This document shows, piece after piece, positions 23,094 through 34,269 of a stretch of DNA of 64,000 bases. This DNA is from Symsagittifera roscoffensis (Eukaryota > Xenacoelomorpha > Acoela > Convolutidae). A program made the position numbers and the translations under genes. The stretch covers positions 186,001 to 250,000 of the forward strand of contig NW_026971105.1 in assembly GCF_963678635.1 (NCBI RefSeq), in the 5' to 3' direction. A model generated the notes under the pieces. It searched no databases, was not told the DNA's origin, and saw only the letters and a list, made by a program, of their open reading frames with translations. The number at the start of each line of letters is the position of its first letter. Within the stretch, counting starts at the first letter, position 1.

Positions 23094-24551
23094 TTAGCTG
23101 TCCCCTTCCATGAATTTTTCTAGCTCGTCGTTAAAAATTTCACTGTCTAAATCGATGTAGTTGTCGAAACTATTCACCGCATCTCTCAAGGATTCGTCAG
23201 TAGAGGCGATGGAGAATTGATCAGGAGATGGAGGGTACGCTGGGCCCGGTGCACAGTCCTCCGGTAGAGTGTCGCAAATGTGGGTCTGGTTATCCGCGGG
23301 ATTCTCTCTGAAGGTTTGTGTGGGGGAGCCCGAGCTGTCACCCTCGTCCAGAGATATAGGGTTATTAGCGGAGCCTGGTTGGTTTTCGAACTCGTCTATA
23401 ATATCTATGTAATATCGCTTGCCATAGAATTGTGGGGGACCAACATTTCGACTTGAACGTCTGAATTTAAATTCATTACCGGTGATAATGATTTCCTTAG
23501 GATGTCTTTCCTCACTAGTTGCAATTTCGTCAGAGGAGTCCTCTATCTCATAGACTGGAAATTTGACCGGATTCTCTCCTTCCAATGCTTTTGTTGAATC
23601 CGATGGAGTGTTTGGGCCCTCTGTTGTCGTAGCGGTAGAAGATTCGCCAGGTGGGTGTGAGGTAGTTTGAGGTGCTGGCTTTATACTAAATGGGCATTCC
23701 GCTGTAACTGTAGATTGAAGTCGTTCGTCTAAAATCTCAGATTTCATAATAGTTTGATATGTTTGAGGATCTAATGATGGGGTAGGTTCTTCGTTAAAAA
23801 TGAGATTATCTGAAATGAAGCGTTTTCTTATCATTTCTCTGCATAGAAAACCTCCCGCAATCCATTCCCAATCACTAATGTCCGACGTATCCGACGGAAT
23901 GAAGATGAATTCACCATCTGCTAAGTATCCTGTGTTCGAAGTTGAAGCTTTATTTCGGTTTCGCTTCGATTTGTTGAATTTAGTAGGCTGTTTTGTTCCT
24001 CTAGATCTGGTGGTGACCGGGGTGAAAGACTCTGTGTGTCGTCCTGTCTTAGTGTCTGGTTTCCGCGTCTGATGTGTCTTCGATTCGTTTGTCTTTCTTG
24101 TACCTACTTGTAAATCACTGTTAGAAAAAGAGGGAAAAGAGATATTCCCTTTGGATGAACGGATTGTAGAGGAATTAGACTTTGGGATGAGGATGTCCGA
24201 TTTGCTAATGATTTTTCCGTCGGATAGTTCAACCGTGGATTTTGTTGAGTTTATTATTTTTTGACCTAGTTGTTTATAGAAGGGATTTCCGTTTATACTT
24301 CCGTTGATTTTTCGTAGTAAATTACCTTTAAACGGGCTGTTTAAGGACACTCGGGAAGATGAAGGTTTTGAGGTTGTAGGAAGGTCTGAGTCGTAGTCTT
24401 TTTCCAATGGTGACTGGTTCTTTTTCGGTACAAGAAAGTATTTGTATCCGTCCTCTATCCGATCGTCAGCGTTCCAGTCAAGGGCCCTTTCTCTGCTTAA
24501 GATCGACTTCCCTTTGTCTAAAAAACCACCGGATAATTTAGTAGATGCCAA
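23094..24551 (-). pseudogene. C-terminal pol/tail ORF of nested element (485 codons, open)
   Basis: The start (TKLSGGFLDKGKSILSRE, then ALDWNADDRIEDGYKYFLVP) resembles the region after the integrase core in K02A2.6-like elements. The rest is disordered, rich in S, T, P and D. Near the C-terminus it has RRSSRNVGPPQFYGKRYYID, a basic R-S-R / P-x-x-Y-G tail common at the end of pol. It is not an envelope: no signal or membrane segment is seen. It is the longest uninterrupted ORF in the window. Confidence 0.55.
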
Positions 24552-24599
24552 TTGCTTCCAGATCGTGTTCGGTTTTCTAGTAAAGTGTATTTCGAACGG

Positions 24600-25400
24600 T
24601 GAGCTTTTTATTTTTGATTGAAAGGAAGATCGTAAACACCAAATGATTTTCGAAATGGCAGTTTGTAATGTAGGTTTTACAGTAATGTTGTTCTAAAGAC
24701 ATTGCTAATAATTTGATTTTTACAGTATGAACAAGATTTTCTACAGGACCGTTAAAACGATGGTCCCCAACTGTACAAAATATTAATTTGATATTAAGAG
24801 AATTACAAAATAATTTAAAATCCTGACTAGTAAAACAGGACGCGTGGTCAACACGAATAGAGTTAGGAATCCCATGGAGGTAAAAATAATCTTGAAGGAA
24901 TCCGATTACCGTATTTGATGACGTTGAAGATGTAATTTTTGCTGATGGGAATTTTGAAAAACGATCTATACATAATATGATGTACTTACTGTTTCCCCAG
25001 TTGTTGTCTAATGGGCCGGCAAAATCAAGGTTTAATTCCTCATTAGGTTCAAATAAAGCAGGAAGTTCGCTATTTTGTGTAGTTGGTATGATGCTTTTTT
25101 TATTCTTGCCGGTTTGGGTGCATTGTGCAATTAATCCCGTGGAAGTAAATTTGCCGGTTTATATGTGGCCACCAAATATATTGTGCCAGGTATTTCATAC
25201 CGAATTGGCCAGGGTGAGATTCATGTAAAGTTTTTAAAACGGCGTTTCTAAGTGTAAACGGAATAACCAATTTTCCATCCATATATAATAGTCCGTCGGA
25301 TTCATGAAGGTCTTTCGAAAATTGGTGTAAGTAACGGGAATTTGCGTTGATGTTTTCTACTTTTTTCTGTAAAGCCTTCACAATTGGATTTGACATCTCA
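24600..25400 (-). pseudogene. Integrase region of nested element
   Basis: The zinc-binding N-terminal part reads LHESHPGQFGMKYLAQYIWW. The core reads DFAGPLDNNWGNSKYIIL and SIRVDHASCFTSQDFK, the typical rve-core blocks that join element DNA to the host genome. Broken fossil. Confidence 0.7.
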
Positions 25401-25411
25401 TCATCTTCCCT

Positions 25412-25888
25412 TTAAAAAGCAACCAACTTTGCATTGAATAATGTATTTAAATCCAAAGGTATTTCAGGTAACTTGAGGTTTTCTCGAAACTTAGTTACTA
25501 ACTTTTTGTGCTCTGAGGAAATTTGGAAATCAATAGAGAGCTGTATCCCGGAAGTGGAAGGATTTAATACAATTCGATTATTTGACATATTTACACTTTT
25601 TATAAGTTTGAGATCCGAAGGATTACTAATTAAGCTACTGTTAAGAATTACAAAATAAATAAAGGCTGAATTTGATAGAAAGATTTTAGTAGAATCGGTG
25701 CTTGAGAAATCCGAGGGAATACATTTAGAGTTACAAAATTCTGTTCTATAGTGTTTTTGATTGCAGTTTGAGATGGAAGAATTGACGAAATTCACTGCTG
25801 TAATTATTACGTGATTTCGTAATTTCATGTACTGGGAACTTTCCGAAATTGAATTAATTGAATTACGTAATGAATTTTCATTATCCAT
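25412..25888 (-). pseudogene. Unclassified spacer ORF between RNase H and integrase
   Basis: About 158 codons are open. It is rich in S, N and I, with a few cysteines, and begins MDNENSLRNSINSIS. It overlaps the end of the RNase H segment. Most Ty3/gypsy elements have only a short linker here. I do not recognise a domain. Confidence 0.45.
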
Positions 25889-26270
25889 TTGAGTGCATTA
25901 TATATTTTTTGGTAGTTGCAACTACGAATTCGTCGTCGTAATGTGATGGGGGAATGGCTTTACCCGAAGGAGTTCTTGAAATTAGGTCGGTAAAACCCAT
26001 ATCTTTTCCCGCTAAATGCTTGATAGTAAAATTGAATGGTAGAAAACGATCTACCCATCTTGTCAATCGGCTTTGGTACGTTTTGTTTCCGTGATTAGGT
26101 GACAAAGCGGAAAGGAGAGCTTTGTGGTCGGTAATAAATTCAAATTCGGAGCCGTAGAGATAATTTTTGTAATGTTCCACCGCCGATACAACTCCTAATA
26201 ACTCTAATTCGTTTGATGAATATTTGGATTCATGAGGATTTAAAAATCTTGAAGCAAATGACACTGTTTT
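25881..26270 (-). pseudogene. RNase H region of nested element
   Basis: The stretch reads FASRFLNPHESKYSSNELEL, then ITDHKALLSAL and LTRWVDRFLPFNF, the usual RNase H blocks of Ty3/gypsy pol, which removes RNA from RNA-DNA hybrids during reverse transcription. It lies between RT and the spacer ORF. Confidence 0.75.
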
Positions 26271-26449
26271 CCAAACGTTTTCATGGAGTTGTTCAAGGCA
26301 TGCACCTAACCCATTATGTGAAGCATCGGTTTTTACTCTCGTGGGCTTTCTTACGTCGAAGTGGGTGTTTTCAGTAAGGTTTACTATTTCTGATTTAATC
26401 TTATCGAATGCTTTTGAGTGATCTTCGTTCCAAAGGAAAATTGACTTCT

Positions 26450-27760
26450 TGTTTAAAAGAGGTCTAAGCAGGCTTCCGAGGGATTAGTTGACCCGAAGAA
26501 TGATCTTAATTCTTTTAGATTCTTTGGAATTGGAATCTCTTTGATTGCCTTGGTTTTATCGAATAGTGGGGCGATTCCGGATTTCGATATTTTAAAGCCG
26601 AGCCATTCGATTTCTTTTGGAAGAATTTGCATTTTGACCATTTAACTGCGAAATTGTAACTATCTAGCGTCGATAAAATTTTATAAACAACTTTCTTGTG
26701 ATCGTTAAAACTTTCTTTGGAAGCAACTAATATGTCGCCAAGGTAACAATTTGTAAAATAAATATTTCCCAGAGTTGAGTCCATGACTCTTTGAGACTCG
26801 TTTGGCATATCGTCGAGTCCGTAAATACCGGTTAAAAATTGATAAGTGCCTGTTATATCTCCGCCAACTAGGCTAAAATTGCCTTGGCCGCTAGTAACAA
26901 TGTCTAGCGAGAGTTGACTATATGCATTCTTTAGGTCTAGATTTGTAAACCATACTTCTCCGGCAGAATTGTTTGAAATTTGAGCCGCTACGTTATCCAC
27001 TAATTCGTGTATATTGGGAATCTGATATTTGTTCTTAAAAATTTGTTTGTTGATAAATTTTGAATCTAGAGCAGCTTTATCGATTTGTCTTTTTTACAAG
27101 TGATAACTATCGGACTAATAAATCTGTCCTCGTCGCAGTTTTCTAATTTTTTGATGTGTCTATCGGATTTAAGTCTGTATAGTTCTGATTTTACTGAATC
27201 CAGTGAGTGTAAAGGGACCCTCCTGCCTTTTAGTTGAAATGGCTTTAGTGGTTCGTGAAAGTGTGTTATTTTTGTTTGATTTTTTATGTTTCCAATCCGA
27301 AGGAATAATTGTTTGAAGATTTTGGAAATCATTTCTTTTTCATTATCTATGTCAAGTGAGGTAACTGAATTGATAGACTTACAAGTTCTCTTGTTGGTGA
27401 GTGTTGTGTTTTGTTTTTGTGAAACTTCGATTCCGACTTTTGGTAAATTGTCGTTTCCCCAAAATGTTTTTTCATGACCTTGAGTTAAGAAGAAGTGGCA
27501 TTCCTTGTGAGACCATCCATTTGAGAAAATTGGGACGATTAGCTTTTCAGTGATATTTATTGCATTGTTCGTAAATCCGCAATAGAGTTCTTTAGTCGCT
27601 TTGTCCACTGGATAGATTTTCACATAAGGGTCTCGTAACTTCAACTCGTCTAACACATTCTGTTTAGGGAAGCTTACAGGGCTTGCTGAATCCACCTGTA
27701 TATTGAGAATTACTTGATTTTCATTTCCTAAGCCGATATTTAGTAGTTTCTTCAGTTCCT
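26450..27760 (-). pseudogene. Protease and reverse transcriptase region of nested element
   Basis: A retropepsin-like start (VDSASPVSF) lies near 27690. It is followed by RT sequence: SPIVITCKKDKSIKL, then FTNLDLKNAYSQLSLD, a FLTGIYGLDDMP block and a motif-C-like LGDILVAS, with the connection WLGFKISKSGIAPL. These are the ordered RT blocks of Ty3/gypsy pol. Broken. Confidence 0.7.
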
Positions 27761-27979
27761 TTCCTTGATCGTCGTAGATAGTTGTTACGTTTAATACAGA
27801 GTAATCATCGTTATCGCTCTGTCCGGACTCCGACCATGCGTTGATTACTCCATAGCATTCTCTAGGTCGATATGTACATCCGGTTTATCCGAAGGATAAT
27901 TATGATCTGTATTATTTACAATTTGACTATCCACAATATTTACATTTTTACGGCGTGATTTACAGAGCCTAGTAAAATG

Positions 27980-28916
27980 TCCTCAATATTTACAAGTCGT
28001 ACAAGTCGTATCTTTAGCGGGGCACACCGCTAGATGTCCTTTTGTAAAATTTCCGCCCCATTTCATACATGTGTTAGTTCTTTCGATGTTTAGGGTGGAT
28101 TCTCTTTTTACATTAAAATGATTAAAAGATTTGTTGGAAGAATATCCGTTGGATTTAAAAGTACTCGTCATTTTGATGTGGTTTGTTATTCCTTTTTCGT
28201 CAGTCAGGGCTACATTTAAGGCTTCTAGTGGAGGTAGGGTTTCCATGAGAGTTTCCGTTGGATGTCTGGAGTTCTTCATGTTATTGATAAAAATATCTCG
28301 AATCCATTCATCTTCTCCTGTGGGAATGTTACATCTTCTTGCCATTTCTGCAAGTGCCCCCCAGAATTGTTCTAATGATTCTCTGTCCCTCTGTTTTCTG
28401 TTTAATAGGTCTTTCGAAGGTGATGTTTGTTTTTCTCACAAAAGCTACGGACAAATTTTCCCAAAATTCTTTGAAAGAAATTTGTAGAACTTTAACTCTC
28501 GTGAACTTTTGGCCGAATATTTTCTTTCCTTGGTTTCCGAGGGCTAGATAGAGTATGGATCTGAGTTTTTTGTCCGCCTCATCCAGTCTCATGTCGTTGA
28601 ATTTCTTGGTTTCTGACTTTATTGAGGCCATTTATTCATCATCGAATCTCTTTTGTTCTCGAATATTCCTCTCGGTGCGAGATGTTTTTTGAGCGTCGGA
28701 TTCGTTTTTTGGCGGATTTTCTAATGTTGGGGGAAGTGGGTGATATCGTTCCGATGGATTCAAGAGATTTTCGATATCGATATTCTCCTTAGCGATTATT
28801 GCTAGCTGGAATAGATCGCTCCACTCTTCCCAAGGAATTTGTGGGTCCACTGTGTGGTTTTGCGAAATTGAAGGTATACCTCTCACGTTTGATTCGTTGC
28901 TGTTTGACTGCGCCAT
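27980..28916 (-). pseudogene. Gag region of nested element, with zinc knuckles
   Basis: It begins MAQSNSNESNVRGIPSISQN near 28916. The middle reads as capsid-like sequence (SFKEFWENLSVAFVRKTN). The C-terminal end carries a CMKWGGNFTKGHLAVCPAKD then CTTC pattern, as in gag proteins of K02A2.6-like Ty3/gypsy elements, where paired knuckles bind RNA. Broken fossil. Confidence 0.65.
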
Positions 28917-29018
28917 GATAAAATGTTTCTTTGTTACGGATAGTTGTACTTAGTTACAAATAAGATATGTTTAAAAGTGAATTAATCTCTAAATTAAAAC
29001 ATTAAAAAAGTGAGCGGT

Positions 29019-29041
29019 CATTCTCTCCGTCGGAGAGAATG
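29019..29041. other. Perfect 11-bp inverted repeat upstream of nested gag
   Basis: CATTCTCTCCG at 29019-29029 and its exact complement at 29031-29041 are separated by one base. It lies about 100 bp upstream of the nested element's gag start, in its presumed leader/LTR. It could be a dimeric protein site, an RNA hairpin or a terminal structure. Confidence 0.8.
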
Positions 29042-29149
29042 AAGATAACAAGGTCAAATCTAAATTAACCAGTTAAGATACTTTCAGACTAATTAAATGA
29101 AATAAGAGGAATGGTGAGATTCGCAACATGGCAGGTAAGATTCTCATCG

Positions 29150-29583
29150 AATGGTAAGATTCGCATCACAGGCGAAAAGATGCGTCAAAGAGATGAGGAA
29201 GCCAAAGATAAGTTTTTGGATGACCTCGAACTACTCAGAAGGAGAAGCAACCCTGACGAGAAGATATTCGAGCGGAACAAGACTATTGCCTCAAAATTCA
29301 TGGATGGAGTAAAAAGAGATGGGCGAAAAACCATGTTGGCGGCACACTTCACCCTATCGTTGGATCGAAAGCCCACGACCGATGATTTGCGCATGAAGTC
29401 GCGTGAATATTTGCTCATAAAACCAAGAGCGCAAAAACGATACAGCAATTACGGCAACTTAAGTGGAACAAATACTGGCGCGAATTCCAATTGGTATAGA
29501 CCTCGGGACGACATGGATAAGAGGAGGTCATGTGCAAATTGTTTTTCGATGGATCACCATGTTTCAGCATGTTCTGCTTAGAA
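29150..29583 (+). pseudogene. Gag C-terminal region with CCHC knuckle
   Basis: The stretch reads MRQRDEEAKDKFLDDLEL, then a helical region also present in units A (about 12720) and C (about 18075), and ends with CANCFSMDHHVSAC, a C-x2-C-x4-H-x4-C zinc knuckle that binds element RNA. The match to units A and C ties the whole array to this element. Confidence 0.7.
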
Positions 29584-29675
29584 ACAGAATATGAAGGCGC
29601 TAGGCTACTTTCTCGACGACGTTGATGCAACCGAGGAGGACCATGAAAAGTTTGCGAGAGGACTCATAATGTAAT

Positions 29676-30920
29676 TTGGAGGCACATTTCATGTCGATTT
29701 GCACTCAATTCTGGGATGCAGTAATGGACGCGAAGCATTCCCGCCAAGAAGAGGCATTTTCGGGGGTCAAGGCTAGTCGAGCACGCCTAATGAGTGAAGC
29801 CGAATCACGGAAGAAAGTGGGGACAACCGGCACATTAACAACCAAGAAGGTGAAGACCTTACCTGATGAGGCGATTGCCTCGAGCTTGGAAGCAGGGTCA
29901 GCCGGAGCGCCCAAACTAGTATACGGCCCAGCGGCACGGACCGCATTACAGAATGTTCAACAGGAATTGGCCACCAAAAAAGTTGAGCAGTGGGTAAGGT
30001 CAGAGTTAACAAATTTAGAGCTGCTCGAGAAACTTGACGTTTTAGGAAAAATAACAAAAGAAGAGGACAACCAGGAACCCAGGAAGCAGTGTCTGAAGTC
30101 GAATGTCATCTCGAGAAAGATCTTTGGCATGAAAAGAGACGGGACAAAAATAATGTCGATCATATCGGTCGCGGACCATCAGGTGGTGAAGAACTTGAGC
30201 GAGCCGTCCGAGATCGCAGCAGTACACCGGGACATCTGCGCAGTTTACCTGAGACAGAAAAACCCCAAACTGGATTCTAGGACAGTGAGAGCGCTGCACA
30301 CAATAGGTGGACCGAGGCTAATGAAAGTAAATGGATATTACATTGAAGTTTATGGCACTTATTCAATTCTCATGAATGTGGACGGCATAAACATTTACAC
30401 TGAAGCTCATTTGACTAATGCAAGCGACCACGTAGGCCGGCTCTACATCGATCGAGAAGCGCTTAAGGTCCGACGAATCGGACACGACGCCATGCTCGAA
30501 CAAGACGCAGTCCACAATTGCTGTGAAGCCGATCTGACCGCGCATGTACTAGACGTGGAGGGTAGACAACTATCCGTGAAGGAACTATTAGACACCGGAG
30601 CAGTGGTCTGTGTCATGCCTGTGAGCACTTGGACCGACATGGGTTTTGACAGTTCGAATCTGATTCCGACTAATATCAGACTGGCAGCGGCTAATCAGGG
30701 TGCAATATACGTGACCGGAAGGACCCCTATCATCTCGATGCAGCTAGGAGGGACACATCCCTGGATGAGTTTCCTGGTCGTCGAAAAACTTGATGAGTCC
30801 GACCAGTTCATCCTAAGACGGGATTTTGTGCGCAACCTTGATGTCACGATTGACCTCAACGACTGGTTGATAAGAATCAAGGACCCAGAGAGGAAGTATG
30901 AAAAGAAACCAATTAATTAA
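29676..30920 (+). pseudogene. Protease-containing ORF of + element
   Basis: About 414 codons are open. The C-terminal third has a retropepsin active-site block (VKELLDTGAVVCVMP, near 30575) and ILRRDFVRNLDVTIDL near the end, typical of the retropepsin C-terminal strand (usual form ILG-DFL). The N-terminal two thirds is a charged linker with no recognised domain. The enzyme would cut gag-pol. Confidence 0.6.
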
Positions 30921-31539
30921 GTCCTGATTAACCAAGCAAAGGTGCCAATTTTACTAGATCGCAAGGTTAGGTTAAAACCACATCAGGATGTGATAGCGAC
31001 ATTTAGGATGAGGAACCTGAATGAGCATAGTAACAACAGACAGGTGTGTCTGGTTCCCAATCCAAACAGTAAAACCTCAGCTATTTTAGGAAGAAGCTTC
31101 TCGCTCACTCAGAGCGGACTGTGTGTGTGTGTGTTGTTGAACACATAGGCAACAACGGTGGCGGTGCAAAAAGGCAAGAAACTTGGTTTTGCATTGTCTC
31201 TGAGCACAGAGTATTGGAGTGTGGAGAACTTCAAGAAAAATGAACTAACTGAATGCCCGATAGATGCCAACAAAGATTGCATATTAAAGAGGATAAGTGA
31301 ATTGAAGTCTTCTAAAAAGTTGTTTTCGACAAAATCAGAGACAGATGATGCGCTCTCTAGTTGCTCAAACTTTCCTGAGAGACCAACAGAAACAGAATTA
31401 GCATCAGAATTAGCTGAGATAGAGCAATTGAAAGGCAAATTATCAGATAAGGAGGTACACTCGCTCAGAGCGGTGTTAGGCCGGAACGCAGACGTTTTTC
31501 GAAACACAAGGCTGATATAGGCTGCTGCAATTTTGTAGA

Positions 31540-32780
31540 ACATGAGCTAGAAATAGAACAGGGTTCAGTACCTCATAGGGAGGGAGCTAGGAGAATGACC
31601 CCACACAAGTCCGAAGCATGCAGAAAAGAAACTGAAATGTTAATGGAATTTGACATGATCGAACCGTCGAAGTCCCCGTGGGCTTGCGGCGGGGTCATGG
31701 CAGAAAAAGAAAACGGTCAACTTTGATTTTGTTGTGATTTCCGCTACCTCAATGCGGTAACGGTAAAGGACGCACACCCGATTCCCCGCTTCGACGAGAG
31801 CCTCTCCAAGTTAGGAGATGCAAAATTTTCACGACGTTGGATTTGGGATCTGCGTTCTGGCAAGTGCCCCTCAGAAAACAAGACCGAGAGAAGACAGGCT
31901 TTGTGTGTAAACTGGGAATGTACTAGTAAAAAAGAATGCCGTTTGGACTATGCAATGCGACGGCTACGTTCCAACTATTAATGGCTCAGGCACTCACGAG
32001 TGTAACTAAAAAGTATGGCAACCTCATAATGTGTTACGTTGATGAAGTGGTCATCGCGACAGCAACGCTGGAGGACCACATAAAGAGACTAAACGAGGTC
32101 TTTTGTTGCATGAAACAAGCTGGTCTGAAATGAGAAATCCTGAGAGACTCAATCAAGTATCCGGGTCGCCTTGTAGATAAACACGGGGTCAGACCGGATC
32201 CCGAAGCGGTTGAAGCGGTGTTGACATGGAAAGCGCCGAAGACAGACATGCAATTGATGAGCTTTCTCAGATTCGCTAACTACTACCGAGATTTTATCAA
32301 AAGGTAAGCTGACAAGATATACCCCATGCAGAAGTTGACGCGAAATAAAGGCAAAAGATTCAGCTGGACTGACGAAGCTTAGGTCTCCTTTGAGAATATC
32401 ATGAGCGAAGTTTGCGAGGCTCCAGTTTCCGGCATGCCGACAAAAAATGACGCATCAGTAGTTGTGATATCGGGAATACTTCACAAGGAACAGGTGTGGA
32501 ACGGGAGGCTGTTCTCAGACCAATAGCTTACGGAAGTAAAGTCCTGAGCGACACTGAGATGAAATACGGTGCACCAAAGGCGGAGATGTTCGCGTAAATC
32601 ACTTTCGTTGATAAATACAGAGCCTACTCAGGGAGTGCTCCCTTCAAGTTGCGTGTAGACAATCGTGCTCTTGCCTGGCTGAAGACCTATTCGGTGGACC
32701 AAAGCTATATTGGTCGTTGGATCGTGCATCTGAACGGAGACCATATGATCATAGAGCATTGAACCCAGATTTTTATGAGA
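31540..32780 (+). pseudogene. Reverse transcriptase and RNase H region of + element
   Basis: The ordered RT blocks are visible: CRYLNAVTVKDAHPIPR-type sequence near 31750, MPFGLCNATATFQLLM near 31936, and the motif-C block CYVDEVVIAT near 32035. The connection and RNase H follow (YGSKVLSDTEMKYGAPKAE near 32530, LKTYSVDQSYIGRW near 32690). Broken in several places. Confidence 0.7.
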
Positions 32781-33489
32781 GACAGAATTTTATGAGAGAC
32801 TGGAAGAGAAGCCGGCCAACCAAGCAGAAATTAAGGATTTTCATTTCAGGACAAAGAGACCTACGACAAACTGCCACTCACCAGTTGGCTTGATAACTCC
32901 GGGCATCCCATACCAAGACATCCCGCACTTCCCGTGGAAACGGCTGCGGAGATTAAAAATGTTGGCGAAAGGTGATCCGTCCCCGTTGGATTTGCTGGTT
33001 CGATCAAACCTGGTGCAGTAAGAACTGACTAGGCTGGGTTTCAGCAGCATAACCCTGCTAAACAAGACGGCTAACGTGGCACCGGGTGTCTTGCTAAAAC
33101 TCCCTGACCTGCTTGACAGCGAGGTTGAACGGCATGACCATGAATGGATAGAGACCATGCAGAGGTTAACAATCACCGAAAAAACAGAGAAGAGGCCAGA
33201 AGAAATTCGGATTGGAGACGTTGAACTGGATTGCCGATAGATAGTGAATCAGTTAGTGAGTTCGATTCCAAAAGATGTCCTTCTGAGGACTTCGTATTTG
33301 GAGTGTCAACAACCAATCGCTACTCAGACTGCTCAAAAGGTCAGCGTCGAATTAAAATCCATAGTAACGAGAAGAGTTCAGTTCATCGACACGAGGGAGA
33401 AGTAAAAGGCCGAGCTCGGACTGTTCATCCGGAGACGAAGCATTGTCCGTGAAGTCATGTACCTTCGGGATCGACAGGACGATTTGTCA

Positions 33490-33630
33490 GAGGAGACAAT
33501 ATCGAAGCGACAAAGGGACAGAATGTTGTCAGGGGAGTCGACTTCAGAGCGACTGAGGGACAGAATTTTGTCCGGTGAGTCGACTTCAGAGCGACTGAGG
33601 GACAGAATTTTGTTCGGGGAGTCGAGAAAT
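33490..33630 (+). repeat. 42-bp in-frame tandem repeat in pol linker
   Basis: About 2.5 to 3 copies of a 42-bp unit encode RILSGESTSERLRD. It lies between RNase H and integrase, where spacing is normally short, and makes a charged, likely helical or disordered insert. Confidence 0.8.
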
Positions 33631-34269
33631 ATTATAAACAAATCAGAAGACGATGATGCAGAATCCGTCAGCTCAAGTGGTGACTCGCGGTCCCAACCTT
33701 GGGAGAATGTGTCAGAAACTACATCCAATTCCGATGTCTCAGCAATCGCGATTCAATCTTTTTCAGTAGAATGGAAGCAGAACGGACTGGATAGAGAAAT
33801 GCATCAAGAGCCAGACAGAGACCGATATACCTCCGAAGAGGAGGGCAGAGTAATTGATAATGCCGCAGACGAGCTTGAGTTTTTAGCAGTGTCGAAACGT
33901 TCGACTAGATTCCTCATGCCACGGTCGTCTGTACCAACCTGGAACCATCAGTTCAAGAGGCGACACCTCTGAAAAAGATATGGTGTGTGTTATGTTGATA
34001 GATAATGTCCATGCCCCGGATATACTCAGTGGACATCTAAACGTGGTGAAGACCTATCTGAAAGCCAGGTACCGACTTTCAAATCTATTAAGGGCTCAGC
34101 GAAATGATAGGATGACGAGCAATCTGAAGATGAAGAACGGATCACCTGACAAAGGTGACTTGGAAGAAGACCGCTATAAGATCCTGAAGCAATTTTATTT
34201 AAAGAAAAAAGACCTGTTCTACTTGAATAAAGAAGGGATCGTGGCCTGCAAACGCAAGGAGGAGGACAA

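Larger units (their letters stand above)
22915..29105 (-). mobile_element. Ty3/gypsy-like LTR retrotransposon nested in the + element (minus strand)
   Basis: Reading the minus strand from 29105 down: gag with a double zinc knuckle (about 27980-28916), protease/RT (about 26450-27760), RNase H (about 25880-26270), an unclassified spacer ORF (25412-25888), integrase (about 24600-25400) and a long C-terminal ORF (23094-24551). The order PR-RT-RH-IN is that of Ty3/gypsy. Both ends lie in gag sequence of the + strand element, so this is a nested insertion and the younger of the two. I could not recognise long terminal repeats at the ends. It is broken, with several interruptions across gag and pol; one long ORF is still open, which suggests moderate age. 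Confidence 0.8.

Noticed and set aside
23800-24072. Plus-strand open frame inside the 485-codon minus-strand ORF
   Set aside because: Antisense shadow; the minus-strand frame carries recognisable pol-tail sequence.
23094-24551. Reading the long minus-strand 3' ORF as an envelope gene
   Set aside because: No signal peptide, furin site, cysteine framework or membrane anchor; the start matches the post-integrase pol tail instead.
30042-30299. Minus-strand frames opposite the protease ORF (29705-30299, 30363-30880)
   Set aside because: Shadows of a 414-codon plus-strand ORF with a retropepsin motif.
31120-31136. (GT)n run in pol of the + element as a functional site
   Set aside because: A short microsatellite with nothing else to support a role.
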